A DNA stretch of 64,000 nt from positions 263,100-327,099 of the forward strand of contig NZ_BMNH01000004.1 of the NCBI RefSeq assembly GCF_014646355.1. The letters are read 5' to 3'. Positions 15,790-23,358 of the stretch are shown piece after piece; position 1 is the first letter of the stretch; each line of letters starts with the position of its first letter. The notes under the pieces were generated by a model that made no database searches, had not been told where the DNA came from, and saw only the letters and a program-made list of their open reading frames with translations. The translations under genes were made by a program, and so were the position numbers. Source of the stretch: Nonomuraea cavernae (GTDB taxonomy: Bacteria; Actinomycetota; Actinomycetes; Streptosporangiales; Streptosporangiaceae).

Positions 15790-16638
15790 TCAGGTGGTGA
15801 GGGCGGCGCCGTTGCCCAGCAGGAGGGCGACGTCCACCGCGGCCACGGCGATGGCCGCGGCGAAGGGGGCTCGGGGGAAGCGCCCGTGCAGCAGCAGCCC
15901 GGCGCCGGACAGGGCCGCGGCGGCGGCCAGGGCGAGCCACCCCGCCGTGCCGGGACCACCGGGCGGGGCGAGGACGAGCAGGAACGACGCGGCCAGCAGC
16001 GGGAGCGGGGCCAGCAGCCGGGCCCGTACCGGGCCGAGCCGCTGCGGCCAGCCGCGCACCCCGGCGGCCAGGTCGGAGGGGATGTCCGGGAGCGTGTTGG
16101 CCAGGTGGGCGCCGCACCCGAGCAGGGCCGCGGCCAGGACCGACCACCACGCCGGCCACGGCCGCTCCGGCAGGCCGAGCGTCACGAAGGCCGGCAGCGA
16201 CCCGAACCCCACCGCGTACGGGACCCACGACAGGACGGTGGCCTTGAGCCCGAGGTCGTAGGCCCAGGCGGCGCCCACACCGGCGAGGTGGACGAGCCCC
16301 GCGGCCGGCCCGGACGCCAGGGAGAGCGGCACGCAGGCGATCAGGGCGGCGACGGCGGCGATCCACACGGTCCGCGCGCTCACCGCGCCGGCCACGACCG
16401 GTTTGCCGGTCCGCGCGGCCGTCGTGTCGAGCCCGGCGTCGACCGCGTCGTTGCACCAGCCGACCGACAGCTGACCGGTGAGGACGGCCGCGGCGACCAG
16501 CGCGACCCCGCCCGCGTCACGCCCGACGGCCACCGCCAGCGCCGTGACCAGGGCGGTGACCGCGAAGGTGGGGCCGGGATGGCAGGCGCGCGCGAGCCCG
16601 CCGACCGTCTGAAGGAGGCTCCACGCCCTGTCCGCCAC
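15790..16638 (-). CDS. UbiA family prenyltransferase
   Basis: A 282-residue membrane prenyltransferase with eight or nine spans. The first Asp-rich motif is NDAVDAGLD at residues 63-71 and the second is DIPSDLAAG near residue 185; both bind the prenyl diphosphate through magnesium. UbiA proteins attach isoprenoid chains to aromatic rings or to other acceptors. It lies between a geranylgeranyl-reductase-like gene and a type III PKS gene and reads away from the latter, so prenylation of the PKS phenol or quinone is a reasonable prediction. The acceptor is not shown by the sequence. Confidence 0.85.
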   Translation of the reverse strand: MADRAWSLLQTVGGLARACHPGPTFAVTALVTALAVAVGRDAGGVALVAAAVLTGQLSVGWCNDAVDAGLDTTAARTGKPVVAGAVSARTVWIAAVAALIACVPLSLASGPAAGLVHLAGVGAAWAYDLGLKATVLSWVPYAVGFGSLPAFVTLGLPERPWPAWWSVLAAALLGCGAHLANTLPDIPSDLAAGVRGWPQRLGPVRARLLAPLPLLAASFLLVLAPPGGPGTAGWLALAAAAALSGAGLLLHGRFPRAPFAAAIAVAAVDVALLLGNGAALTT

Positions 16639-16755
16639 AGCGACGATCGTAGATCCCGGCGGCCATTCCCACCCGCAGGTGGCTTAGCCAGTGCTGGGGC
16701 GGGAAGCGTCCCGGAGGTCGGAACCGTTCGGCGCCACGTGCCGGGGAGAGGCTAG

Positions 16756-17829
16756 ATGACACGTATTACAGCCGTTCGCACTACTTTTCCCCCGAACCGT
16801 TACCCTCAGGCCGAGCTCACCGACATGGCGGCGCGGCTGTGCCTGCCTGAGGGCGCCGACCGCCGCCTCCTCGACCGGCTGCATCGGAGCGCCCGGGTGG
16901 AGTTCCGCAACCTCGCGCTGCCGATCGAGCAGTACGACAAGCTCGACGGTTTCGGCGCGGCCAACGACGCCTTCATCTCGACCGCCGTCGACCTCGGCGC
17001 CGAGTGCGTGGCCGCCGCGGTGGAGGCCGCCGGGCTGACCCCGGCCGACGTGGACATGATCATGTTCACCTCGGTCACCGGCATCGCCGCCCCCTCGGTG
17101 GACGCCCGGCTGGTCGAGCGGCTGGGGCTGCGGCCCGACGTCAAACGGGTGCCCGTCTTCGGGCTGGGCTGCGTCGCGGGGGCCGCGGGCATCGCCCGGC
17201 TCTACGACTACCTGCGCGGCTGGCCCGACCACGTGGCCGTGCTGCTGTCGGTCGAGCTGTGCTCCCTCACCGTGCAGCGCGGCGACGTCTCACCGGCCAA
17301 CCTGGTGGCGAGCGCGCTCTTCGGCGACGGAGCGGCCGCCGTGGTCGCCTGCGGCGAAGGCAGGCGGCCGGGGGCGGGGCCGGCGGCGGGGCCGGGCGGC
17401 ACCGTGCTCGCCACCCGCAGCCACCTGTATCCCGGCTCCGGGCACGTCATGGGATGGCAGGTGCGCGACACCGGGTTCGGCGTGCTGCTCGACGCGAGCG
17501 TGCCCGACGTCGTCCGGCGCCACCTGGCCGACGACGTGCACGGCTTCCTCGCCGACCACGGCCTGACGGCCCGGGACATCACCGCCTGGGTGTGCCACCC
17601 GGGCGGACCGAAGGTCCTGGAGGCCGTGGCCGAGACGCTCGCGCTGCCGGCGGGGGCGCTCGACCTGACCTGGCGCTCGCTGGCCGCCAACGGCAACCTG
17701 TCGTCGGCCTCGGTGCTCCACGTGCTGGGCGACACGCTCGCGCTCCGGCCACCCGAGCCCGGGACGTACGGCCTGCTGGTCGCGATGGGCCCGGGCTTCT
17801 GCTCCGAACTCGTCCTGCTGCGCTGGTGA
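16756..17829 (+). CDS. Type III polyketide synthase
   Basis: A 357-residue chalcone/stilbene synthase-family enzyme, normal length. The catalytic triad is visible: Cys139 in FGLGCVAGA, His281 in VCHPGGPKVLEA and Asn314 in ANGNLSSAS. It would extend an acyl-CoA starter with malonyl units and cyclise it to a resorcinol, pyrone or similar ring. Followed after 5 bases by an ICMT-type methyltransferase and then an FAD hydroxylase, it matches the srsA-srsB-srsC order of Streptomyces phenolic-lipid synthesis. A glycine/proline-rich insertion near residues 200-215 is unusual. Confidence 0.9.
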   Translation: MTRITAVRTTFPPNRYPQAELTDMAARLCLPEGADRRLLDRLHRSARVEFRNLALPIEQYDKLDGFGAANDAFISTAVDLGAECVAAAVEAAGLTPADVDMIMFTSVTGIAAPSVDARLVERLGLRPDVKRVPVFGLGCVAGAAGIARLYDYLRGWPDHVAVLLSVELCSLTVQRGDVSPANLVASALFGDGAAAVVACGEGRRPGAGPAAGPGGTVLATRSHLYPGSGHVMGWQVRDTGFGVLLDASVPDVVRRHLADDVHGFLADHGLTARDITAWVCHPGGPKVLEAVAETLALPAGALDLTWRSLAANGNLSSASVLHVLGDTLALRPPEPGTYGLLVAMGPGFCSELVLLRW

Positions 17830-17834
17830 CCGGT

Positions 17835-18359
17835 ATGTCCTGGTATCTGGTCCTCATTCTGCTCATCGGGCTGGAACGCCTCGCCGAACTGGTCATCGCC
17901 CGGCGCAACGCCCGGTGGAGCCTGGAACGCGGCGGCGTCGTCAGCGGTCAGGGCCACTATCCGTGGATGGTGGTGTTGCACACCGGCCTGCTGGCCGGTG
18001 CACCGCTGGAGGTCGCGCTGGCCGACCGGCCCTTCCTGCCTGCGCTCGGCTGGCCGATGCTGGCCCTGGTCGTGGCGGCCCAGGCGCTGCGCTGGTGGTG
18101 CGTCGTCACGCTCGGCCGCCGCTGGAACACCCAGGTCATCGTGGTGCCGGGCCTGCCGCTGGTGATCGGGGGCCCCTACCGCCACGGCTGGCTGCGCCAT
18201 CCCAACTACGTCGCGGTGGTCGTGGAGGGGTTCGCGCTGCCCCTGGTGCACACCGCGTGGGTCACCGCGGTCGTGTTCACCGTGCTCAACGCGGTGCTGC
18301 TGACCATCCGCGTCAGGTGCGAGAACACCGCCCTCGCCGCGGCGGGAGCCGGGTCGTGA
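17835..18359 (+). CDS. Isoprenylcysteine carboxyl methyltransferase-family protein (SrsB-like)
   Basis: A 174-residue membrane methyltransferase with four to five spans. The C-terminal SAM-binding region is GGPYRHGWLRHPNYVAVVVE near residue 120, containing the RHPNY motif of the ICMT family. In the srs operon of Streptomyces the equivalent small membrane protein O-methylates alkylresorcinols made by the type III PKS, and the same role is predicted here. ATG 17835 lies 5 bases after the PKS stop, and its TGA overlaps the GTG of the FAD hydroxylase gene. Confidence 0.82.
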   Translation: MSWYLVLILLIGLERLAELVIARRNARWSLERGGVVSGQGHYPWMVVLHTGLLAGAPLEVALADRPFLPALGWPMLALVVAAQALRWWCVVTLGRRWNTQVIVVPGLPLVIGGPYRHGWLRHPNYVAVVVEGFALPLVHTAWVTAVVFTVLNAVLLTIRVRCENTALAAAGAGS

Positions 18360-19369
18360 TCGACGTCCTCGTCGCCGGGGGCGGACCCGCCGGGCTGGCG
18401 ACCGCGATCCACGCCGCGCTGGCCGGGATGCGGGCGGTGGTGGTCGAGCCCCGCCCCGCGCCGGTGGACAAGGCCTGTGGCGAGGGCCTGATGCCCGGTG
18501 GGGTGGCCGCCCTGGTGGCGATGGGCGTACAGGCGCCAGGGGTGCCCCTGCGCGGCATCCACTACCTCGACGGCCGGCACCAGGCGCGGGCCGCCTTCCG
18601 TCACGAGACGGGCATGGGCGTGCGGCGCACCGCGCTGCACGCGGCGCTGGCGCGGCGGGCGGCGGAGCTGGGCGTCGAGACCGTCACCGGCCGGATCGCC
18701 GCAGCCCACCAGGGCGGCGGCTGGGTGGAGGCCGCCGGGCTGCGGGCCCGCTGGCTCGTCGCGGCCGACGGCCTGCACTCGCCGCTGCGCCGTTCGCTGG
18801 GTCTCGGCCTGCCCGATCGCGGCCCCCGCAGGTACGGCCTGCGCAGGCACTACCGGCTGGCGCCGTGGACCGACTTCGTCGAGGTGCACTGGTCGGGCCG
18901 CGGTGAGGCGTACGTGACGCCGGTGGGCGACGAGCTCGTCGGCGTGGCGATCCTCAGCGCGCGGCGCTGCGACTACCAGGAGCACCTCGGCGGCTTCCCC
19001 AGCCTGCTCGCCCGCCTCGACGGCGCGCCCGCGACCGCCGTGCGCGGCGCCGGGCCGCTGCGCCAGCGCGTGCGGGCCCGGGTCGCCGGGCGCGTGCTGC
19101 TGGTCGGCGACGCCGCCGGCTACACCGACGCGCTCACCGGGGAGGGGATCTCACTGGCGGTGCAGTGCGCCCGCGCCCTGGTGGGCTGCCTCCAGCGGGA
19201 CCGGCCACAGGACTACGAAGGGGCCTGGCGCCGGCTGTCGCTGGCGCACCGGGTGCTCACCGGCGCGCTGGTGCGGGCCGCCCACCGGCCGGCGACGGCC
19301 CGCCTCGTCGTGCCCGCAGCGCAACGCCTGCCGGGACTCTTCACGACCGTGGTGCGCGCTCTCGCCTGA
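18356..19369 (+). CDS. FAD-dependent monooxygenase (SrsC-like)
   Basis: A 337-residue flavoprotein hydroxylase. FAD is bound through VLVAGGGPAGLATAIHAAL at the N-terminus and LLVGDAAGYTDALTGEGI near residue 245; DKACGEGLMPGG near residue 38 relates it to the geranylgeranyl reductase branch and to the flavoprotein at 14584. By analogy with SrsC it would hydroxylate the methylated phenolic lipid to a quinol/quinone. GTG 18356 overlaps the methyltransferase stop, so PKS, methyltransferase and hydroxylase form one operon. Confidence 0.82.
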   Translation: MIDVLVAGGGPAGLATAIHAALAGMRAVVVEPRPAPVDKACGEGLMPGGVAALVAMGVQAPGVPLRGIHYLDGRHQARAAFRHETGMGVRRTALHAALARRAAELGVETVTGRIAAAHQGGGWVEAAGLRARWLVAADGLHSPLRRSLGLGLPDRGPRRYGLRRHYRLAPWTDFVEVHWSGRGEAYVTPVGDELVGVAILSARRCDYQEHLGGFPSLLARLDGAPATAVRGAGPLRQRVRARVAGRVLLVGDAAGYTDALTGEGISLAVQCARALVGCLQRDRPQDYEGAWRRLSLAHRVLTGALVRAAHRPATARLVVPAAQRLPGLFTTVVRALA

Positions 19370-19493
19370 GGGAGTTGTCGGGCGTGCGTGTCCGTCGACC
19401 GGGCACGCGGTGATGGCCGCCGGGCCGGGCACGGCCGCGGACGGCTGGGAGCGCCGTCGCTCAGTGGCCGCCGGCCACGGGGAACCCGAGGTC

Positions 19494-19724
19494 TCAGAGC
19501 CTGAACAGCTTGTTGTAGGGGGCGATGATGCGGTGTGTCTCGGCGCCGAAGTCGACGAGCACGGCGACATCCTCCTCGACCCCGATGACCAGGCCGAGAC
19601 CGTACTTGTCGTGACTGACCCGGTCCTGCAGCACGAACTGCTCGACCGGTGGCGGAGGGACCACAGGGACGTTGAAGGGACTTCCGGGCAGAGGACGCCG
19701 GGCCGCGGCTTTTCTGGGCTTCAC
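19494..19724 (-). CDS. Stand-alone Tudor-like protein resembling the UvrD/PcrA C-terminus
   Basis: A 76-residue protein. After a basic, proline-rich N-terminus, residues 33-76 read FVLQDRVSHDKYGLGLVIGV and then AVLVDFGAE, ending PYNKLFRL. This is the layout of the C-terminal Tudor-like domain of PcrA/UvrD helicases (GDRVxHxxFGxGxV, then VxVDF, then LxxAYAxLxxL), which in Bacillus contacts RNA polymerase. Here it stands alone with no helicase. GTG 19724 is chosen as the only reasonable start. Short proteins of this type are common in actinomycetes but their role is not known to me. Confidence 0.65.
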   Translation of the reverse strand: MKPRKAAARRPLPGSPFNVPVVPPPPVEQFVLQDRVSHDKYGLGLVIGVEEDVAVLVDFGAETHRIIAPYNKLFRL

Positions 19725-19804
19725 TGGTATCAGTATGCGCCCCTCGGACCCGTGAGTCGAACTCCGCCCCCCGGTCACCGGCACGGCGGCGATCCTCGCG
19801 GTGG

Positions 19805-20638
19805 TCACGTCCTGGTGAGGGTCCAGGTGCCGTCGGTTGTGATCGTTACCAGAGAGGTCCCGGCCGGCAGCGGCACTTCGCCGTGGTACGTCCCGATCTC
19901 GTGCACCAGGATGCCGGGTGAGCCGTCCCCGTAGGCGTGGACGGTGACGTTGCCGCTGCCGGCGTGTTCGATCCTGACCGTGGTGGGTCCGGGGCTCGCG
20001 GGCGACAGCGTCAGCACCTCGTCGCCCCGGCCGGACACCGGGCCGCCCGTCCACGCGCGGGCCAGCGTGACCGGCTTGAGGGCGAGCGTCCAGGCGCCGT
20101 CGGCCTTGATCGCGAAGCCGTGCAGCACCTTCCCGTCGTGCCCGTTCACGAGGACCGTGCCCTGGTAGCCGCCGACGGCGTGCACGATCGGCGGCTGCTC
20201 GGGGCCGTTCCGGACGAGGGGGCGCACGATGAAGGTGGACGTGCCCCGGTGGGTGAGCGAGGCGAGGAACATGACCTCGGTGGTCTGGAGCAGGACGAGG
20301 TCGTCGCCGGCGCCGCTGTAGGTGCGCATGTCCGCCTCCGGGGGCGGCGAGATCCGCTCCGCCGCCGGAGCGCGCGTGGGCGTCCTGGTGGCTGACTGGA
20401 CCGGGCCGTGTCCCGGCTGCGAAACAAGTGGAAGCGTGTCGCGCGCGGCCGGGCCGCCGTCGCTCCCGCGGGTGATCGCGGCGACGACCGTCAGGAAGAG
20501 GAGCGCGCTCACGATGCCGATCGCGACCTTCACTCCGGTGCGCCGGCCTCCGGGCGGCTGTGGATGGCCGTGGCCGGGTGGGGGAGGGCCCAGGGGAGGA
20601 TGCCCGCCGCCTGAGGGAGGACCGTGGCCGAGCGACAT
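19805..20638 (-). CDS. Membrane-anchored hypothetical protein with Pro-rich cytoplasmic tail
   Basis: A 277-residue protein. Residues 1-32 are a Gly/Pro/His-rich cytoplasmic tail, residues 33-53 a membrane span (VKVAIGIVSALLFLTVVAAI), and the rest an extracellular part that starts with a Pro/Thr linker and continues as beta-rich sequence with repeated short hydrophobic strands (residues about 100-277). The last third (SGNVTVHAYGDG to the end) resembles a small sandwich domain that may bind a ligand. I do not recognise a family name. ATG 20638 has AAGGAG 6 bases upstream. It is divergent from the adenylate kinase gene. Confidence 0.7.
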   Translation of the reverse strand: MSLGHGPPSGGGHPPLGPPPPGHGHPQPPGGRRTGVKVAIGIVSALLFLTVVAAITRGSDGGPAARDTLPLVSQPGHGPVQSATRTPTRAPAAERISPPPEADMRTYSGAGDDLVLLQTTEVMFLASLTHRGTSTFIVRPLVRNGPEQPPIVHAVGGYQGTVLVNGHDGKVLHGFAIKADGAWTLALKPVTLARAWTGGPVSGRGDEVLTLSPASPGPTTVRIEHAGSGNVTVHAYGDGSPGILVHEIGTYHGEVPLPAGTSLVTITTDGTWTLTRT

Positions 20639-20771
20639 GGCGGCTCCTTGGAAAGGGTGACCACAGATGGACGCGCCGGGACACGCGTTGGTTGGCGTTA
20701 CGCGAGCGGCCTGCGTTCCTGAAGCACGGCAAGGTACGTGGGAGGGTGATGAGATCAGTGGAGGGTGGAAC

Positions 20772-21560
20772 ATGCGGAAATATGTGATCATGGGCGTGCA
20801 GGGGAGCGGCAAGGGCACGCAGAGCACGCTGCTCGCCGGCGATCTCGACCTCGTGCACATCAGCGTCGGCGACATCTTCCGCTGGCACGTGAAGCACCAC
20901 ACCAAGCTCGGCGCGCAGGTCCGCCGCCTCGTGGCCGCCGGCGAGCTCGTGGGAGACGACCTGGTCGAGAAGGTCGTCCGGGACCGGCTGCAGCAGCACG
21001 ACTGGAACTACGGGTTCGTCATCGACGGCTTCCCGCGCAGCCGGGGCCAGGCGGAGTTCTTCCTGGAGAGCTACGACATCGACGGCGTGATCTACCTCGA
21101 ACTGCCCGACGAGGAGGTACGGCGCAGGGTCCTCGCCCGGCGGCTGTGCTCGCGCTGCGGCATGGACTACAACCTGATCGCGGACCGTCCCGAGACCGAG
21201 GGCGTCTGTGACGTCTGCGGCGGCGAGCTCGTCACCCGCGCCGACGACACTCCCGAGGCGCTGACCAGGCGGTTGCGCGAATACCACGACAAGATCGACC
21301 CGGTCGTGGAGCTGTTCCGCCGCAAGGAGTACGTCATGACGATCGACGCCCGCGCGGACAAGATCACCATCCAGCGGATGATCCGCGCCCGCTTCGGCCT
21401 CCCCCCGTACGACCCCGGCACACCGGACGAGGCGCGGACACCGCCGGACTCCGCGACACCATCGCGTGCCAAGGCGCCCGACGGCTCCGACACCCCGGCC
21501 GGCTCCGGGACGCGTGACGGCTCCGGGACGCCGGGTGGGGTCAGGGCGCCGGGAGACTGA
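20772..21560 (+). CDS. adk: Adenylate kinase (additional copy) with long C-terminal tail
   Basis: A 262-residue adenylate kinase-family protein; ordinary actinobacterial Adk is about 215 residues. The P-loop GVQGSGKGTQ is at residues 8-17 and the LID carries a four-cysteine zinc site, CSRC near residue 127 and CDVC near residue 149. FVIDGFPRSRGQAEFF is the AMP-binding signature. The core ends near residue 215; the remaining tail is low-complexity (repeated GSGTP/SDTP units) and probably disordered. The housekeeping adk normally sits beside secY in ribosomal operons, so this is probably a second copy. Its end overlaps the convergent SRPBCC gene by 20 bases. GGAGGG lies 7 bases before ATG 20772. 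Confidence 0.85.
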   Translation: MRKYVIMGVQGSGKGTQSTLLAGDLDLVHISVGDIFRWHVKHHTKLGAQVRRLVAAGELVGDDLVEKVVRDRLQQHDWNYGFVIDGFPRSRGQAEFFLESYDIDGVIYLELPDEEVRRRVLARRLCSRCGMDYNLIADRPETEGVCDVCGGELVTRADDTPEALTRRLREYHDKIDPVVELFRRKEYVMTIDARADKITIQRMIRARFGLPPYDPGTPDEARTPPDSATPSRAKAPDGSDTPAGSGTRDGSGTPGGVRAPGD

Positions 21561-22200
21561 CGGGCTCGCTCCCCTGTGTGAGCGGCCACGGTGTCCGCTC
21601 GGCCAGGGCCTTGATCGTGGTGAGCTGCTTCCGGACGTTGAGGAAGTTGCCCGCGTGCGACAGCAGCAGATAGACCAGCCCGAGCACACCCGGCCGGCAC
21701 AGCACCCGGTGCCGGAACAGCAGCCGGGTGCGTGAGCCCTCGCCCGCCAGGACGATCGCCCACGTCTCGGTGACGTGGAAGGCGTGGACGGCCAGCACGA
21801 TCGCCCGGCCGGGCTCCACCTGCTCGACCAGGTAGCCGGTGCCGCTGCCGGTCGGCAGCAGGTCACCCACCTTGAGCCGCTGCAGCCCGGGGATGATCCG
21901 GTCGGCGCTCGGGCCGCCGTCGTCGGCGAGGTCGTAGCCGTACCAACCGGCCCGGGGAGAGTCGCCCATCTGCGCCAGCCACGGCCAGACGGCCTCGGGT
22001 GGCGCGTCGATCGTGATGGCGCGGGTCGCCCGGATGTGCGGCTGGGGCACGATGGCGTCTCCCGGGAACGGCCGGCGGACCTCGTCGCGGGTGGCTCCCC
22101 AGCGCAGCAACCTCGGGCGGACGAACAGCAGGTATGCGGCCAGCGACGCCGCTCCGGCGAGCGCCACTCGTGGCCATCCGCGTATGTCACGACTCTCCAT
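21541..22200 (-). CDS. SRPBCC family protein with N-terminal membrane anchor
   Basis: A 219-residue protein. Residues 10-28 form a membrane anchor; residues 58-205 form a START/SRPBCC-like helix-grip domain recognised from ATRAITIDAPPEAVWPWLAQMG, then SGTGYLVEQVEPGRAIVLA. Such domains bind hydrophobic ligands; the function here is unknown. The minus-strand sequence GGACCAAAGGCC (22260-22271), a DosR-like half-site, lies 60 bases upstream, so it may belong to the same stress regulon as the neighbouring universal stress gene. Confidence 0.75.
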   Translation of the reverse strand: MESRDIRGWPRVALAGAASLAAYLLFVRPRLLRWGATRDEVRRPFPGDAIVPQPHIRATRAITIDAPPEAVWPWLAQMGDSPRAGWYGYDLADDGGPSADRIIPGLQRLKVGDLLPTGSGTGYLVEQVEPGRAIVLAVHAFHVTETWAIVLAGEGSRTRLLFRHRVLCRPGVLGLVYLLLSHAGNFLNVRKQLTTIKALAERTPWPLTQGSEPVSLPAP

Positions 22201-22259
22201 GCCCCTATGTCATCACCCGCGGGCGGGCGGACGGCAGTGCCGAAGGTCCAGGTCGCGTC

Positions 22260-22271
22260 GGCCTTTGGTCC
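22260..22271 (-). promoter_or_regulatory. DosR/DevR-like box GGACCAAAGGCC
   Basis: On the minus strand the sequence reads GGACCAAAGGCC, an imperfect palindrome of the type seen at 26033. It lies between the divergent SRPBCC and universal stress genes and could act on either. Confidence 0.4.
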
Positions 22272-22296
22272 TATTCCGGTCCGCCCGCGCGGCGCC

Positions 22297-22333
22297 GGGA
22301 CGAAAGTCCCTCCCGGTGAGGAGGGACGGCCCT
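22297..22333 (+). promoter_or_regulatory. Two-part DosR/DevR-like site before universal stress gene
   Basis: The perfect palindrome GGGACGAAAGTCCC (22297-22310) is followed 23 bases further on (AAAGTCCC to ACGGCCCT) by ACGGCCCT at 22326-22333. The same arrangement recurs at 27247, 29987, 36574 and 50880. The first part matches the GGGAC-N4-GTCCC core of the mycobacterial dormancy regulator site. Confidence 0.65.
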
Positions 22334-22383
22334 GACCGCCGTCCTCGCGGCGCCTGATCGTAAGGGGCAGGGAGGCGATCGTC

Positions 22384-23235
22384 ATGCGAGAAGAGCTGGG
22401 AGTCGTGATCGGGGTCGACCGCTCGCCGTCGAGCAGGCGGGCCCTGCGCTGGGCCGCCGCCGAAGCCGAGGCCAGGAAACTGCCCCTCACCGTGTGCCAC
22501 GCCTGGGAGTGGCCCTACCACGAGTGGCCGGGCGAGGTCGTGCCGCTCGAACTGGCCCGCCGCCCCGCCGCGCGCCTGCTCGACCTGGCCGCCGCCTGGG
22601 CCCGGCGCCATCACCCCGGGGTGCCGGTCAACACCGTGCTCGAACGCGGTGCGGCGGCCGCCCTGCTGATCGACCTGTCCCGTACGGCCGACCTGGTCGT
22701 GGTCGGCAGCCGTGGCTACCGCGGCTTGGCCGGCCTGCTGGCGGGATCGGTCAGCACCCAGGTCGCCACCCGCGTGGCCTGCCCCGTGATCGTCGTGCGC
22801 GGCCAGGTGGATCCGGCCCTCGACGTGGTCGTGGGCTTCGACGGGTCACCGGCGGCGATGGGCGCCCTGCGGTTCGCCGCGCACCAGGCGCATCTGCGGG
22901 AGGTGGGGCTGCGGGTGGTCGTCGCCCGCCGTGACCGTGGCGAGGAGGCCGGCCAGGAGGATCAGCTAGCCCGTGCCGACGACCGGGCAAGGGACGAGCT
23001 GGTGCTGCTGAAGCGCGACCATCCCGGCCTGGAGGCCGAGGTCGAGCTGGTCAACGAGCCCGCCCGCGAGGCGCTGACGGCGGCGGCGGAGAAGGCGAGC
23101 CTGCTCGTGGTCGGGCCGCGTGGGCTCGCCGGGTCGCGCGGGGTAGGCGGGGTGCGCGGCCTGCTGCTCGGCTCGATCAGCCAGGCCATGATCCAGCACG
23201 CGCCGTGCCCGGTCGCCGTCGTCCACCGCACCTGA
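22384..23235 (+). CDS. Universal stress protein, tandem UspA domains
   Basis: A 283-residue protein of two UspA domains (about 4-140 and 148-282). Both keep the ATP-binding pattern: VVGSRGYRGLAGLLAGSVS in the first and VVGPRGLAGSRGVGG, then LLLGSIS in the second, the G-2x-G-9x-G(S/T) motif. Tandem Usp proteins of this kind are the commonest members of dormancy (DosR) regulons in actinobacteria and may sense ATP during hypoxia or stasis. The two-part palindromic site 50-90 bases upstream fits such control. ATG 22384 is preceded by GGGAGG. Confidence 0.9.
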   Translation: MREELGVVIGVDRSPSSRRALRWAAAEAEARKLPLTVCHAWEWPYHEWPGEVVPLELARRPAARLLDLAAAWARRHHPGVPVNTVLERGAAAALLIDLSRTADLVVVGSRGYRGLAGLLAGSVSTQVATRVACPVIVVRGQVDPALDVVVGFDGSPAAMGALRFAAHQAHLREVGLRVVVARRDRGEEAGQEDQLARADDRARDELVLLKRDHPGLEAEVELVNEPAREALTAAAEKASLLVVGPRGLAGSRGVGGVRGLLLGSISQAMIQHAPCPVAVVHRT

Positions 23236-23358
23236 CGGCCGAAGCGGCGGCCCGGCCGCGACCCGTGGACGGCCGATACCGGCGGGGATGGCGATCGTCC
23301 CTGGTCACGGGCATCAGAGACCTTGGGTGTCTTCCGGACTGAGGGGCAGGGGGAGAGA

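Noticed and set aside
19494-22490. A 998-codon open frame on the minus strand
   Set aside because: It is chance openness from high GC content: it runs antisense across adk and through the SRPBCC gene in the wrong frame. Only its last 76 codons look like a real protein, and these have their own GTG start.
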